Positions 36,301 through 46,929 of a stretch of DNA of 64,000 nucleotides are shown here, piece by piece. Within the stretch, counting starts at the first letter, position 1. Each line of letters begins with the position of its first letter. The notes beneath the pieces are model-generated. The model was given only the letters and a program-made list of their open reading frames with translations. It did no database searches and was not told the DNA's origin. A program made the translations under genes and the position numbers. Source of the stretch: Corella eumyota (lineage: Eukaryota; Chordata; Ascidiacea; Phlebobranchia; Corellidae); NCBI GenBank assembly GCA_963082875.1, contig OY720102.1, positions 10,576,990 through 10,640,989 on the forward strand. The letters run 5' to 3'.

Positions 36301-37505
36301 AACCCGGAGATAAAACCTAAGACAGGGGTGGAGCTGAAGACCCAGAAGCAGGCAGAGAAACTACCTTTGGACGAGGGGGTGAATGGGTCTTGTGAAAGAC
36401 TCAAAATGAACTTAGGACCCCTTAATTTTGTTTCCTTTTAGTGTTTTTTTTTGTAGTGTTATTGTTTCGCGCGTATTCTCAAGGGGAAAAATATGCTTTC
36501 TGTGTTCTTTATATTTTTGGGGGGAGTGTTAAATACGCGCTAATATGTTTATCCTCAATTTTGAATCGTATTGCGGTTAATACTCTCATGCAATGTATTG
36601 CACCACATGTCGTAAAATAATTTTCTAGAACAGTCATTCGAACTGATTGTTATCATAGTAAATCGTTACAATTTGAAAGAATTTTTATGTAAATTAGTTT
36701 TTACTGATATAATAGTTCATTGTTAATCACGGCGGATCTTTCATATTGTTATTGTCATTATTATTATTAATATTATTAATCTTTTCCAGTGTCTTATAAG
36801 CTGTAAATTTTGAGTTAACATAACTTTTGTTTGTAAACATTTACAGTTTTAAAATTTTAATATGTTATTTATTATCAGACTGTGGAACCAGGAGATGAGG
36901 ATGGGTGCATCCCATGAAGGGAACCCGGAGATAAAACCTAAGACAGGGGTGGAGCTGAAGACCCAGAAGCAGGCAGAGAAACTACCTTTGGACGAGGGGG
37001 TGAATGGGTCTTGTGAAAGACTCAAAATGAACTTAGGACCCCTTAATTTTGTTTCCTTTTAGTGTTTTTTTTTGTAGTGTTATTGTTTCGCGCGTATTCT
37101 CAAGGGGAAAAATATGCTTTCTGTGTTCTTTATATTTTTGGGGGGAGTGTTAAATACGCGCTAATATGTTTATCCTCAATTTTGAATCGTATTGCGGTTA
37201 ATACTCTCATGCAATGTATTGCACCACATGTCGTAAAATAATTTTCTAGAACAGTCATTCGAACTGATTGTTATCATAGTAAATCGTTACAATTTGAAAG
37301 AATTTTTATGTAAATTAGTTTTTACTGATATAATAGTTCATTGTTAATCACGGCGGATCTTTCATATTGTTATTGTCATTATTATTATTAATATTATTAA
37401 TCTTTTCCAGTGTCTTATAAGCTGTAAATTTTGAGTTAACATAACTTTTGTTTGTAAACATTTACAGTTTTAAAATTTTAATATGTTATTTATTATCAGA
37501 CTGTG
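36264..37505. repeat. 621-bp tandem duplication covering the 3' LTR
   Basis: Positions 36264-36884 are repeated, essentially without change, at 36885-37505. Each copy has the end of the coding tail, the LTR (second copy 37148-37364) and about 140 bp of flank. Because genomic flank is included, the duplication happened after the element inserted. Confidence 0.95.
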
Positions 37506-37935
37506 CTTTTATTCTCCTATTTACAACATTTAGTTATCACGAATTACTAATTAATAGGTGTTTATTTATTAAAATTTAAAGTTTGTTATTTATTTTTTAA
37601 ATCTTAGCCATTTGTATATCATGATATTGGTAACTCAAAAATGAATTAAAATTTTAATTTTTATTACTAATTAATAGGTGTTTATATATTAAAATTTAAA
37701 AGTTGTTATTAATTTTTTAAATGTTGGTCAAATATATCATGATATGAGTAAATCAAAAATGAATTAAAACATTAATTTTTATCACTAATTACTAATTAAT
37801 AGGTGTTTATATATTAAAATTTAAAGGTTGTTATTAATTTTTTAAATTTTGGTCAATTATATATCATGATAGGAGTAACTCAAAAATGAATTAAAATTTT
37901 AACACTAATTACCAATTAATAGGTGTTTATTAGTA
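37506..37935 (+). repeat. Macrosatellite-related monomers
   Basis: Three to four ~125-bp units with ACTAATTAATAGGTGTTTAT, TCATGATATTGGTAACTC and similar blocks, matching the subrepeats of the 1.98-kb macrosatellite at 1-7.9 kb. More diverged than the array itself. Confidence 0.85.
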
Positions 37936-38195
37936 ATTGAAAAACATTCAAAATTATTTTAAACCTTGTACTTTAAATAACTATTCAGAATTATCGATAT
38001 AATGTCAGTTACACCAAGGAGTTGTAATGTTGTTGTTACGATGCGTTTTAGTGTGATAATATTTTATTATGTATTTTCTAAAACCCATTTAATTAATCAA
38101 ACAGCTTTAACGTGTGTGCATCCAAATAAATAATTTTTTTTATTAAAAATTCTTTATTTTTCTTTGCAGGGTCTCATAAAATTTTTATCTCGCTT

Positions 38196-39033
38196 TGTTA
38201 TAGACAATAACCTATTTTTCATACTTAAGTTTTGTGTTTATTTTGTGTACTGCGAGGCACGGCGTCGCTACATCCTGCGCAGTGCGGCGCTGTGACTTTT
38301 AATTTCTAAGCGGCTTTACGCCTGATTATTTCTTTATTACTTGTCAGTGGTTCTAGACCGCGACTGGACATACGGTTTTAAGCGTGAAATCCTTAGGATT
38401 TTCACTTGGGAAATTTTTGTTCTTTGTTTAAATCGCTTCTTTTCCTTGTTTTATTTTTGTCTTTAAATTGGCTTGTTTTATGATTAATACTTTTATATTA
38501 TAGTTATGTCTAACCGCGAAGCTTTAACGCTTTATGTGATACCAGTAGCTTATGTTAGTGTTATGTGTAGTCGCTCACTGTATGTGTTTAGTTGCGCAAT
38601 TTACAAGTAGTTTATGTTAGCTTATCATAATTTGCATAGTTTATTTTACTATTTAGTTTTTTATACTAACATCTATTTTCTTTTTGAATAAGGTTATAGA
38701 TACACTCTTTAAAAATCGTTATTAAACGTGATCAATCGTAATTAAACGTTATCTAATTGTTATTTGTCGTGAACCTCAACGTAACTTGAATCGTGATTAG
38801 AAGATTAGCATAATAAAGTAGCTTGTGATCTGTTCTATATTCTTTTCTTGTGCCAAAGATTCAGCATCCATTAGATATTCTCGTTAACGCATTTTAAGTC
38901 TTATCTTGCTTTTACCTCTAAAAGTAGCCTTATTCAATTGGCAATCACTAAGGACTGCATACGTAGAGTTGAGTTAGGCTTAGTCAATAATTGTTACTAA
39001 ACGGTTAAGCAAGTTTAACTCTTATACTCTACA
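38196..39033 (+). repeat. 5' LTR of the young BEL/Pao element
   Basis: 838 bp with TGTT and TACA ends. It contains a GC-rich block (GCGAGGCACGGCGTCGC) near its start. Confidence 0.95.
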
Positions 39034-39570
39034 TTCATTTTTAAAGAGTGTGCTTATTGGTATAAGCACATATATTTCTTGGGGTGTCTGCCTTTTGTTG
39101 TTGGCAGCATCTTTTTCGGATTCTCGAGGTTTCTGTCTATTGTTGAAGCAGAACCTGAATCATTTTTAAAGAGTGTGCTTATTGGTATAAGCACATCTTT
39201 TCCACGGGGATTTTGTTATTGTCTTAACAGCCCCCACATTCATTTTTTAAGTGTGGCTTATTGATATAAGCACATTTTCTTGGGGTTACTGTATATTGTT
39301 GAAACAGAACCTACATTTCTTAAGGTGCCTGCTCATTGTTGTTAGCCGCACCTATTTTTCTTTTCTTCAGTATATACTTATAGGTACAAGTATATATTTT
39401 TTCTGAAAACTATTGCTTATAGTTAGAAGCGTAGTTTGTGCTGTTGCCTGTTTATTGCGATAAACAGTTCTAATCTTACTTGGATTATTACTTGCCTAGA
39501 AGAATAATCTACTTTCTTGGGTTACTAAAACCTACTTTCACTTCTCTTATTACTTTGTTTTCTTAAAACT
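39034..39570 (+). promoter_or_regulatory. Hairpin-array leader of the young BEL/Pao element
   Basis: Between the 5' LTR and the start codon the sequence folds into about a dozen consecutive short stem-loops. Clear ones include TGTGCTTAT TGGT ATAAGCACA at 39049-39070 and again at 39174-39195, a bulged relative near 39.25 kb (loop TGAT), CTGTTTAT TGCG ATAAACAG near 39.45 kb, AACTAT TGCTT ATAGTT near 39.41 kb, and AGGTGC...GCACCT with an inner GCT/AGC near 39.33 kb. Most loops contain ATTG. A packaging or translation signal is possible, but the role is unknown. Confidence 0.7.
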
Positions 39571-42500
39571 ATGTCCTACGAGCAATCTTCCTCCAAACAG
39601 TTGCCCTTTGATATGGCTTCTGTAAGATCCACATCAACCACGGCTAGCACAAGGGCTAGACGTGCTGCTGACTTAAGAATGGTTGACTTTGAGAAGAAAA
39701 GAAAACAAACCGAATTACAACAAATAATTCGGAGACAAGAATTGGAAGAGCAACTTCGTCTCAATGAAGAAGAAGCCGAAGTCAAAAAGCTTTTCATAAA
39801 GGCTGATCAAATGAGTCAATCTGGTGAAAGTGAAATCGGGGACGATTTAATTTCTTTCCAGGAACCGGTTCTTTCACAGCAATCTCCATTAAATCTAGTA
39901 AAACAACCTTTTTCTACCCAAACTGATATGCCCAAAGAACTTAGGAAAGACACTGACGAAAATCAATTTACCAACAGCTCAAACATGGAACCGATTCTTG
40001 GTTTTATTCAAAGTATGGCGACAAGCATACGCCAGGGCTTTTCTTTACCAAAAAAGGTAATCAACAAATTTGATGGCTCCCCTTTAAAGTTCCATGACTT
40101 TCTCCGTGAGTTCAACACCCATATTGGTAATGAAGCTCTTGATACTGCATGTGTTGGCGAAGCTCGAATTGCCATAGAACCGTGCGGGCGTATGGAGCCC
40201 GAACAAGGCTTTCGTTTGGCTAACGACATACTCCACCGACGATTTGGCGTAGAACATAAAGTGACTGCTGCTCACATCAGGAAATTGACCGATGAACCTT
40301 CGATTAAAGCCAATGACCTGCCGGCGCTAGAAGGTCTTTTAGCGCAGGCAACCAGCAGCCTAATAACCCTTACTGAATGGAACAGCAGATCAAGCCTAGA
40401 CAACGTCGACACGATTAAGAAAGTCGTTAACAGGTTTCCTGCTTATATGGCTCAAGAATTTGCTAGAAGGGCTAATAAAACATTCATGAGACTGAACGAA
40501 CCAATAACCTTTGATCTGCTAATTGACTATCTTGAAGAAGTCACTTCATTGTATCGCTCTGATCTTGGCGAAAGCGTGTTTAGAAAAATGCCAGAAAAGC
40601 AGAGACCGAGCACTTCAAAGACGAAAGGTTCCACCTTCTCGACGTTTGCAGCTGTTAACAATCGACAACGCGAACCCATAAGAAGTTGCGTTGTATGCAA
40701 TGGCATCCACCCGCTGTGGCGCTGTACTCTATTCCGAACTAAAGATGTTGAAAGCAGAAGGGAAATTGCCAAGAAGAACAAAGTTTGCTTCAGGTGCCTA
40801 CAGACTGACCACATGGCGAAAGTCTGTAAATCAAACTTTATTTGTAGAAAACCGGGTTGTGGAAAATCTCACAACACCCTGCTGCATGTTGGCCAATCCG
40901 CAAGCACCACCGATACCGCCACGTCAACCGATGCTAGTGTGTCCGCTTGTGTGGCTACGATGTCTACGTCGATGAAAGTTCGTCTTCAAGTCGTTCCCGT
41001 TAAGGTTTGGGGTAAAGAACTTGTGCCCTGCTACACTTATGCATTTATAGATGGGGGTTCCGACATTTCTTTGTGCGCGCGAAGTCTGGCTGATCAACTA
41101 CACCTTGACGGAGAAGATTCCAACCTTGACGTGGCCACTCTTAATGGCACCCGTAATGTTAAAGGTTCTCTTGTGTCTTTGTCAGTTCAGGGGATTCTTG
41201 AACCACATTCTATTTCTGTAGACAACGCAGTTGTTGTTGATTCTTTGCCTGATCTTACAAGGAATATACCAACATCCAAAAATGTAAAAAATTATTCTCA
41301 TCTGCGAAACTTGCAATTTCCTGCAATGGATAGTAATAAAGTAGAGTTGTTGATTGGGGCTGACATTCTTCAAGCTCACATTTGTTCCGGTCGTAGACAC
41401 GGAAAAAGGGGTCAGCCGAGCGCGATACGAACGGGGCTCGGCTGGGCATTATTCGGTCCGGAAGATGGTACCTCCGAGGTCATGACACGACAGGTCAATC
41501 TTTTGCAAACCGAGTCTAATCGTCTTCTTCATTTGCAATTAGAAAGAACTTACAATCACGATTTTAATGACAAGGAATCCAACTCAACTTCTCTTTCCAT
41601 TGAAGATAAACGAGCTCTTCAGATAATGAAGAAAACAACTAAACTTTCTAACGGCCATTATCAGATGGATCTCCCATGGAAGTCCTCCACTATTAATCTT
41701 CCGTTTAATCGTTTTATGGCTGAAAAACGACTTCACACTTTAAAGAGAAAATTTCTCCAAGACCCAAAGCTATTTAAATGTTATAGCAATCAAATGAACG
41801 ACTATATTGAAAACGGCTATGCAACTAAAGTTCCAGTTTCGAATTTGACACCTTCCAACAAAACGTGGTACATCCCCCACCATAGTACAGGCGGGAAATT
41901 TCGAATTGTCTTTGACTGTGCAGCAAAATTTAAAGGCACATGTTTAAATGACCATTTGCTTCAAGGCCCAGACCATGCCAATTCCCTTGTGGGAGTACTC
42001 TTACGTTTTCGTGAAGATCGAGTGGCTTTCGTTTCCGATGTAAAGGCCATGTTTCACCAAGTAAAGGTATCGCCACATGACCGTGATTCGCTACGTTTCC
42101 TTTGGTGGCCTAATAACAACCTTAGTTTACCTCCGCAAGATTATCAAATGACCGTTCACCTGTTTGGAGCAACTTCTTCTCCAAGCTGTGCCGGTTATGC
42201 TCTTCGTCGTTGTGCGAATGACAACATCCACAAAGCTTCAAAAGATGCTGTAACCACTATTAAAACCAATTTCTACGTAGATGATTGCCTTAAATCCGTT
42301 CCCTCAGCAGAGAAAGCGATTTCATTAATTAAAGAAGTATCCAACTTGTTGAAAACTGGAGGTTTTCATTTAACAAAGTTTGTAAGCAATTCTAAAGAGG
42401 TTCTCTCTTCTATCCCCGATTGTGACCGTTCAACATCAACTCTTGATCTCGATTTTGATGTCTTACCTATTGAGAAGACCTTGGGCTTATGCTGGGACAT

Positions 42501-44868
42501 GAATGAAGACAACTTTCGATTTAAGGTCCACATCGTAGAAAAGCCTTCAACAAGACGAGGTATATTATCGATGGTGAGCCAGGTCTACGATCCTCTAGGA
42601 TTCATTCAGCCATTTATGCTTCCAATGAAAATTTTAATGCAAAAGCTTTGCAATCTTAATCTTGGATGGGACGAGATTCTTTCCGATCATATCATTGACC
42701 ACTGGAACAACTGGAAGGATCAATTACCTACATTAGAAGCTGTGTCAATCCCAAGATGCTATAAAATGAACGACCCCGACAGTGTAAACGTGCAACTTCA
42801 TTGTTTTTGTGATGCCAGTGAGTCGGGCTACGGGGCAGTAAGTTATCTGCGATCGGTTTATACGAATGGCACCACTCACTGTTCCTTTGTGATGGGAAAA
42901 TCTAGAGTAACTCCTGTCAAACCTGTGACCATCCCACGCCTTGAGCTAACAGCAGCTGTTGTCGCTGTTAAACTTAACCATTTAATACAAAGCGAACTTG
43001 ACCTGAAAATTGACGATGTAATATATTGGTCTGATTCAACATCAGTTTTGCAATATATTGCGAATAAAACAAAGCGCTTTCACACCTTTGTAGCTAATCG
43101 TTTGGCGGTTATCCACGAACTATCAGCGGTAGATCAATGGCGCTACATTTCCTCCAAAAACAACCCGGCAGACATTGGATCGAGAGGGTTAATGCCAAAC
43201 GACATCAAGCGGGCTGATCTATGGTTTCGAGGACCTTCTTTTCTTTGCGATGAAGAAAGCCAATGGCCACAGCTGCAACATGTTGCAACATTACCAATCG
43301 ATGACCCGGAAGTAAGAAAAGAAAAAGTCACGTTTTCTATCTTGGCCTCTAGATCTTCGTTAAGCACAGTCTTACATAGATACTCGTCTTTTCGCAGATT
43401 ACAAAAGACTATTGGTTGGTTATTAAGATACAAGATGTACTTTACTAAGAAGTATTTGCGCCATGAACATTTATCTTTTCCGACAAACCGTTTAAGCTTA
43501 CATGAATTGGAAGAAGCCACCTCTGAGATCGTGAAACTCGTCCAAAAAGAAACCTTTTCAAAAGAATTAAAGGCGCTTCCAGAATGCAATGATCTTCAGA
43601 GGTATGTCGGTCATGAAACAGATTTAAAACGGTCTCCACTAAGACGATTAAATCCGGTAAAAGTAAATGGAATTCTACTTGTGGGGGGAAGAATACAGAG
43701 GTCCACCCTTTTAGATAATAGAAGCCATCCGATGATCTTACCCTACAAACATCACGTGACAGACTTAATCATTGATGAATTTCACCAACAGCAAGGTCAT
43801 AGCGGAACTCTATTCGTACTTTCATTTATTCGGGAAAAGTTCTGGATCGTTAAAGGGCACTCGGCGGTTCGCCAAAGAATAACGCGTTGCTTTAATTGTA
43901 AACTGCGAAATGCAAAAACTGGCGAGCAAATAATGGCGCCTTTACCTCCAGCGAGGGTAACTTCCGGCAAGCCACCTTTCACTTATGTCGGCGTTGATTA
44001 CATGGGACCTTTTCTAGTAAAACTTGGGCGAAGCCAGCCCAAACGTTACGGATGTGTTTTTACCTGCATGGCAACGCGAGCCATTCATATTGAAGTTGCT
44101 TATTCACTTGATACATCTTCGTTTATTCAAGCCTTCCGACGGTTTATCGACAGAAGGGGACCCGTTCAAGAAATGTTCAGTGACAACGGGACCAATTTTG
44201 TAGGTGCTGAACGGGAGCTAAAAGCTGGTATCGAGAGATGGAACCAGACAAGAATTCACGAAACTTTAACCCAAAAATCTGTGCAATGGCACTTTAATCC
44301 ACCATCAGCAAGCCACCAAGGCGGGGTTTGGGAGAGAATGATCCGCTCAATACGAAGAATCTTACGAGCACAAATCGGCGAGAAGCTCCTAGATGATGAG
44401 GGACTGCACACTTTCCTTGTGGAAGTCGAACAAATCTTAAACAATAGGCCGATAACTGCTGTCAGTGATGACCCGCGTGATTTTAATACTTTATCTCCCA
44501 GCATGATCCTGCACGGTAAACTTGATGATTCTCTTCCCCCGGATGAATTCGTAAAGGCAGATGGCTATCGTAGATCCTGGAGAACGGTTCAACTCATGTT
44601 AGATCAATTCTGGAGTCGATGGTTAAAAGAATATTTACCCATCTTACAAACAAGGCAAAAGTGGTTTACGCGTCAACGAAATTTTGCTGTTGGTGATCTG
44701 GTGCTTCTGGCAGATGAGCGAACTCCAAGGGGTGACTGGCCAAAAGCGATCGTAGAGGAGGTCTTCCCCGACCGAGACGGAGTGGTAAGAAGAGCGAGTG
44801 TTCGAACGAGCAAGACTACGTTTCTTCGCGACATTCGGAAGTTATGTCTTTTAGAGGCATCCGAATAA
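39571..44868 (+). CDS. BEL/Pao Gag-Pol polyprotein (1765 aa)
   Basis: One uninterrupted frame starting at ATG 39571. Domain order: a basic coiled coil (~30-75); a Gag-like DUF1759 region (~155-340, FDGSPLKFHDFLREF); zinc knuckles (~373-440, starting CVVCNGIHPLWRC); an aspartic protease (~485, YAFIDGGSDISLC); reverse transcriptase (~765-960, FYVDDCL box near 900); Pao-type RNase H (~1078, FCDASESGYGAVSYL); an integrase zinc finger (~1385-1450); a catalytic core with YVGVDYMG, FSDNGTNFVG and GGVWERM (~1471, 1535, 1584); and a C-terminal DUF5641-like domain (~1680-1760, RNFAVGDLVLLADE). This is the complete BEL/Pao set. It would copy the element through an RNA intermediate and insert the DNA. 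Confidence 0.95.
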   Translation: MSYEQSSSKQLPFDMASVRSTSTTASTRARRAADLRMVDFEKKRKQTELQQIIRRQELEEQLRLNEEEAEVKKLFIKADQMSQSGESEIGDDLISFQEPVLSQQSPLNLVKQPFSTQTDMPKELRKDTDENQFTNSSNMEPILGFIQSMATSIRQGFSLPKKVINKFDGSPLKFHDFLREFNTHIGNEALDTACVGEARIAIEPCGRMEPEQGFRLANDILHRRFGVEHKVTAAHIRKLTDEPSIKANDLPALEGLLAQATSSLITLTEWNSRSSLDNVDTIKKVVNRFPAYMAQEFARRANKTFMRLNEPITFDLLIDYLEEVTSLYRSDLGESVFRKMPEKQRPSTSKTKGSTFSTFAAVNNRQREPIRSCVVCNGIHPLWRCTLFRTKDVESRREIAKKNKVCFRCLQTDHMAKVCKSNFICRKPGCGKSHNTLLHVGQSASTTDTATSTDASVSACVATMSTSMKVRLQVVPVKVWGKELVPCYTYAFIDGGSDISLCARSLADQLHLDGEDSNLDVATLNGTRNVKGSLVSLSVQGILEPHSISVDNAVVVDSLPDLTRNIPTSKNVKNYSHLRNLQFPAMDSNKVELLIGADILQAHICSGRRHGKRGQPSAIRTGLGWALFGPEDGTSEVMTRQVNLLQTESNRLLHLQLERTYNHDFNDKESNSTSLSIEDKRALQIMKKTTKLSNGHYQMDLPWKSSTINLPFNRFMAEKRLHTLKRKFLQDPKLFKCYSNQMNDYIENGYATKVPVSNLTPSNKTWYIPHHSTGGKFRIVFDCAAKFKGTCLNDHLLQGPDHANSLVGVLLRFREDRVAFVSDVKAMFHQVKVSPHDRDSLRFLWWPNNNLSLPPQDYQMTVHLFGATSSPSCAGYALRRCANDNIHKASKDAVTTIKTNFYVDDCLKSVPSAEKAISLIKEVSNLLKTGGFHLTKFVSNSKEVLSSIPDCDRSTSTLDLDFDVLPIEKTLGLCWDMNEDNFRFKVHIVEKPSTRRGILSMVSQVYDPLGFIQPFMLPMKILMQKLCNLNLGWDEILSDHIIDHWNNWKDQLPTLEAVSIPRCYKMNDPDSVNVQLHCFCDASESGYGAVSYLRSVYTNGTTHCSFVMGKSRVTPVKPVTIPRLELTAAVVAVKLNHLIQSELDLKIDDVIYWSDSTSVLQYIANKTKRFHTFVANRLAVIHELSAVDQWRYISSKNNPADIGSRGLMPNDIKRADLWFRGPSFLCDEESQWPQLQHVATLPIDDPEVRKEKVTFSILASRSSLSTVLHRYSSFRRLQKTIGWLLRYKMYFTKKYLRHEHLSFPTNRLSLHELEEATSEIVKLVQKETFSKELKALPECNDLQRYVGHETDLKRSPLRRLNPVKVNGILLVGGRIQRSTLLDNRSHPMILPYKHHVTDLIIDEFHQQQGHSGTLFVLSFIREKFWIVKGHSAVRQRITRCFNCKLRNAKTGEQIMAPLPPARVTSGKPPFTYVGVDYMGPFLVKLGRSQPKRYGCVFTCMATRAIHIEVAYSLDTSSFIQAFRRFIDRRGPVQEMFSDNGTNFVGAERELKAGIERWNQTRIHETLTQKSVQWHFNPPSASHQGGVWERMIRSIRRILRAQIGEKLLDDEGLHTFLVEVEQILNNRPITAVSDDPRDFNTLSPSMILHGKLDDSLPPDEFVKADGYRRSWRTVQLMLDQFWSRWLKEYLPILQTRQKWFTRQRNFAVGDLVLLADERTPRGDWPKAIVEEVFPDRDGVVRRASVRTSKTTFLRDIRKLCLLEASE

Positions 44869-45055
44869 CCTTTTTTGAATTTTATTGTATTTTTTCGCCT
44901 TTTGATAATTGTATTATGTTATAGATATAACCGCGATTGTTAATGGGTTCAATTATGGGGAAGGGACTTATACAAAATTATTTTCACGAATTGCGGTTAT
45001 GTCTATTTATTTCGTTTAATAACCTTCTATGTATATCCAGTTATTGGGGCGGGTA

Positions 45056-45903
45056 TGTTATAGACAATAACCTATTTTTCATACTTAAGTTTTGTGTTTA
45101 TTTTGTGTATTGCGAGGCACGGCGTCGCTACATCCTGCGCAGTGCGGCGCTGTGACTTTTAATTTCTAAGCGGCTTTACGCCTGATTATTTCTTTATTAC
45201 TTGTCAGTGGTTCTAGACCGCGACTGGACATACGGTTTTAAGCGTGAAATCCTTAGGATTTTCACTTGGGAAATTTTTGTTCTTTGTTTAAATCGCTTCT
45301 TTTCCTTTTTTTTTCCTTGTTTTATTTTTGTCTTTAAATTGGCTTGTTTTATGATTAATACTTTTATATTGTAGTTATGTCTAACCGCGAAGCTTTAACG
45401 CTTTATGTGATACCAGTAGCTTATGTTAGTGTTATGTGTAGTCGCTCACTGTATGTGTTTAGTTGCGCAATTTACAAGTAGTTTATGTTAGCTTATCATA
45501 ATTTGCATAGTTTATTTTACTATTTAGTTTTTTATACTAACATCTATTTTCTTTTTGAATAAGGTTATAGATACACTCTTTAAAAATCGTTATTAAACGT
45601 GATCAATCGTAATTAAACGTTATCTAATTGTTATTTGTCGTGAACCTCAACGTAACTTGAATCGTGATTAGAAGATTAGCATAATGAAGTAGCTTGTGAT
45701 CTGTTCTATATTCTTTTCTTGTGCCAAAGATTCAGCATCCATTAGATATTCTCGTTAACGCATTTTAAGTCTATCTTGCTTTTACCTCTAAAAGTAGCCT
45801 TATTCAATTGGCAATCACTAAGGACTGCATACGTAGAGTTGAGTTAGGCTTAGTCAATAATTGTTACTAAACGGTTAAGCAAGTTTAACTCTTATACTCT
45901 ACA
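45056..45903 (+). repeat. 3' LTR of the young BEL/Pao element
   Basis: 848 bp, nearly identical to the 5' LTR. The first ~90 bp extend a small frame starting at 44937, which is not considered a gene. Confidence 0.95.
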
Positions 45904-45908
45904 CGCTT

Positions 45909-46900
45909 TATTTTTCTTGGTTTAATTATTTTTATTCTCTGTTAATTTCTAAAAATGCGGGACATGTCAGATTTTCATTGTTTTGCGTTGGTTACGCTCT
46001 GGTTTTTAATTTTTTTAATTACCGTTTGTCTTTTGTTAATTTCTTAGGCCGCAGAGCTGGTCTGGATTTCTATTGTTTTGCGCTCCAATTTCCCGTGCGT
46101 CGTTACAATAAATTTTTATCCCGCAATTCACGCTCTATTTTGCAATTCGTATCTATTAATTAGGTGTAAAAAGTGATAAAGTCGTATTTCTTCTATGATT
46201 TTTTTAGTTGTTTTCTTTTTTTATTATGTTCCCTAGATAAACTCTCTTTCTGGTAAATTATCTTTAGATATGTTATAGAACAGAGTTATGTCGTTTGTAG
46301 GTTAAGTGTTATTTCAATAGTTTAGGTTATTTTTAGTTATAAACATAGATGGGCACAGTTAACCAAATATGCAACCATTTAAATGGTAATTCGTTACACA
46401 ATACAATAACTTCGTTAACGTTATTGTAACAAAAGTTATTGATAACCTTTAGCTTTAAAATTTGATTATGATAAACAAAGAAACGAATTTTTTCAAAAAA
46501 GACATTAGTTTTAATCTAAAGTTATATTTTAAACGTAAGTTTAAGGAAGTATTTAAAACTGGCATAATGCCAAAATAGCGCCTGTCAAATGGTAGTTACA
46601 TACATTATTTAAAAATTGTGACGTTTAAACCCGATAAACAGCTATATTCCTTTATTATGATGGTTTACTCGTGAAAATAAGAAATTAACAAAGGCACAAT
46701 TTTACGAAAGTCAGCAGGACCGTTAACGACATTTAAAGTTAACTTAAAAGTTCAATTTAAACAAAAATTTAACTTCGATAAAAAAGATTACCGCATTAAC
46801 GGTTTGGTGCTCACCTTTTGTTAATTTTTTTTAGTTATTTATTAAGTTTTTTGCCAGTTATCCCACAATCAAATTATGATTGATTAAAAACGAAAAAGGA
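45909..46900. other. Intergenic with a dispersed repeat
   Basis: No gene recognised. Around 46.35-46.50 kb the sequence (TTCGTTAACGTTATTGTAAC and neighbours) resembles one at 56.95-57.06 kb (ATTCGTTAACGTTGATCAG), suggesting a short dispersed element with an AACGTTAACG-type palindrome. Confidence 0.45.
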
Positions 46901-46929
46901 GAGCTTTAAGAGTAGCAAGTGATGCTAGT

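Larger units (their letters stand above)
29013..36743 (+). mobile_element. BEL/Pao LTR retrotransposon, broken copy
   Basis: Matching 217-bp LTRs lie at 29013-29229 and 36527-36743, starting TGTTAAATACGCGC and ending GATCTTTCA, and they differ at only a few positions, so the insertion is fairly young. After a ~1-kb leader come, in BEL/Pao order, a Gag region with coiled coil and zinc knuckles (~30.2-32.05 kb), an aspartic protease (~32.1-32.4 kb), reverse transcriptase and RNase H (~32.9-34.3 kb, YVDD box present), and an integrase with H2C2 finger and core plus a C-terminal domain (~34.7-35.95 kb). It is broken, with a handful of disruptions. Clear target duplications were not found, and the 3' end was later duplicated. 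Confidence 0.9.
38191..45908 (+). mobile_element. BEL/Pao LTR retrotransposon, young and whole-looking
   Basis: The 5-bp target duplication CGCTT lies at 38191-38195 and 45904-45908. The LTRs are 38196-39033 (838 bp) and 45056-45903 (848 bp), running TGTTATAG to CTCTACA. They differ by three substitutions and two small indels, one a T-rich 11-bp insertion. Between them are a ~540-bp leader of hairpins, a single 1765-codon gag-pol frame, and a G-rich tract (GGGGCGGG) before the 3' LTR. No env-like frame was seen. The LTR identity and clean target duplication point to a recent insertion. Confidence 0.95.

Noticed and set aside
35917-36404. Three long minus-strand frames of Gly/Pro/Ser repeats
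   Set aside because: Mirror images of the 72-bp coding repeat of the BEL/Pao element; a unit divisible by three keeps all frames open.
29013-36743. 5-bp target duplication for the broken BEL/Pao element
   Set aside because: GTATA on the left and TATTG on the right do not match; later rearrangement of the flank is likely.
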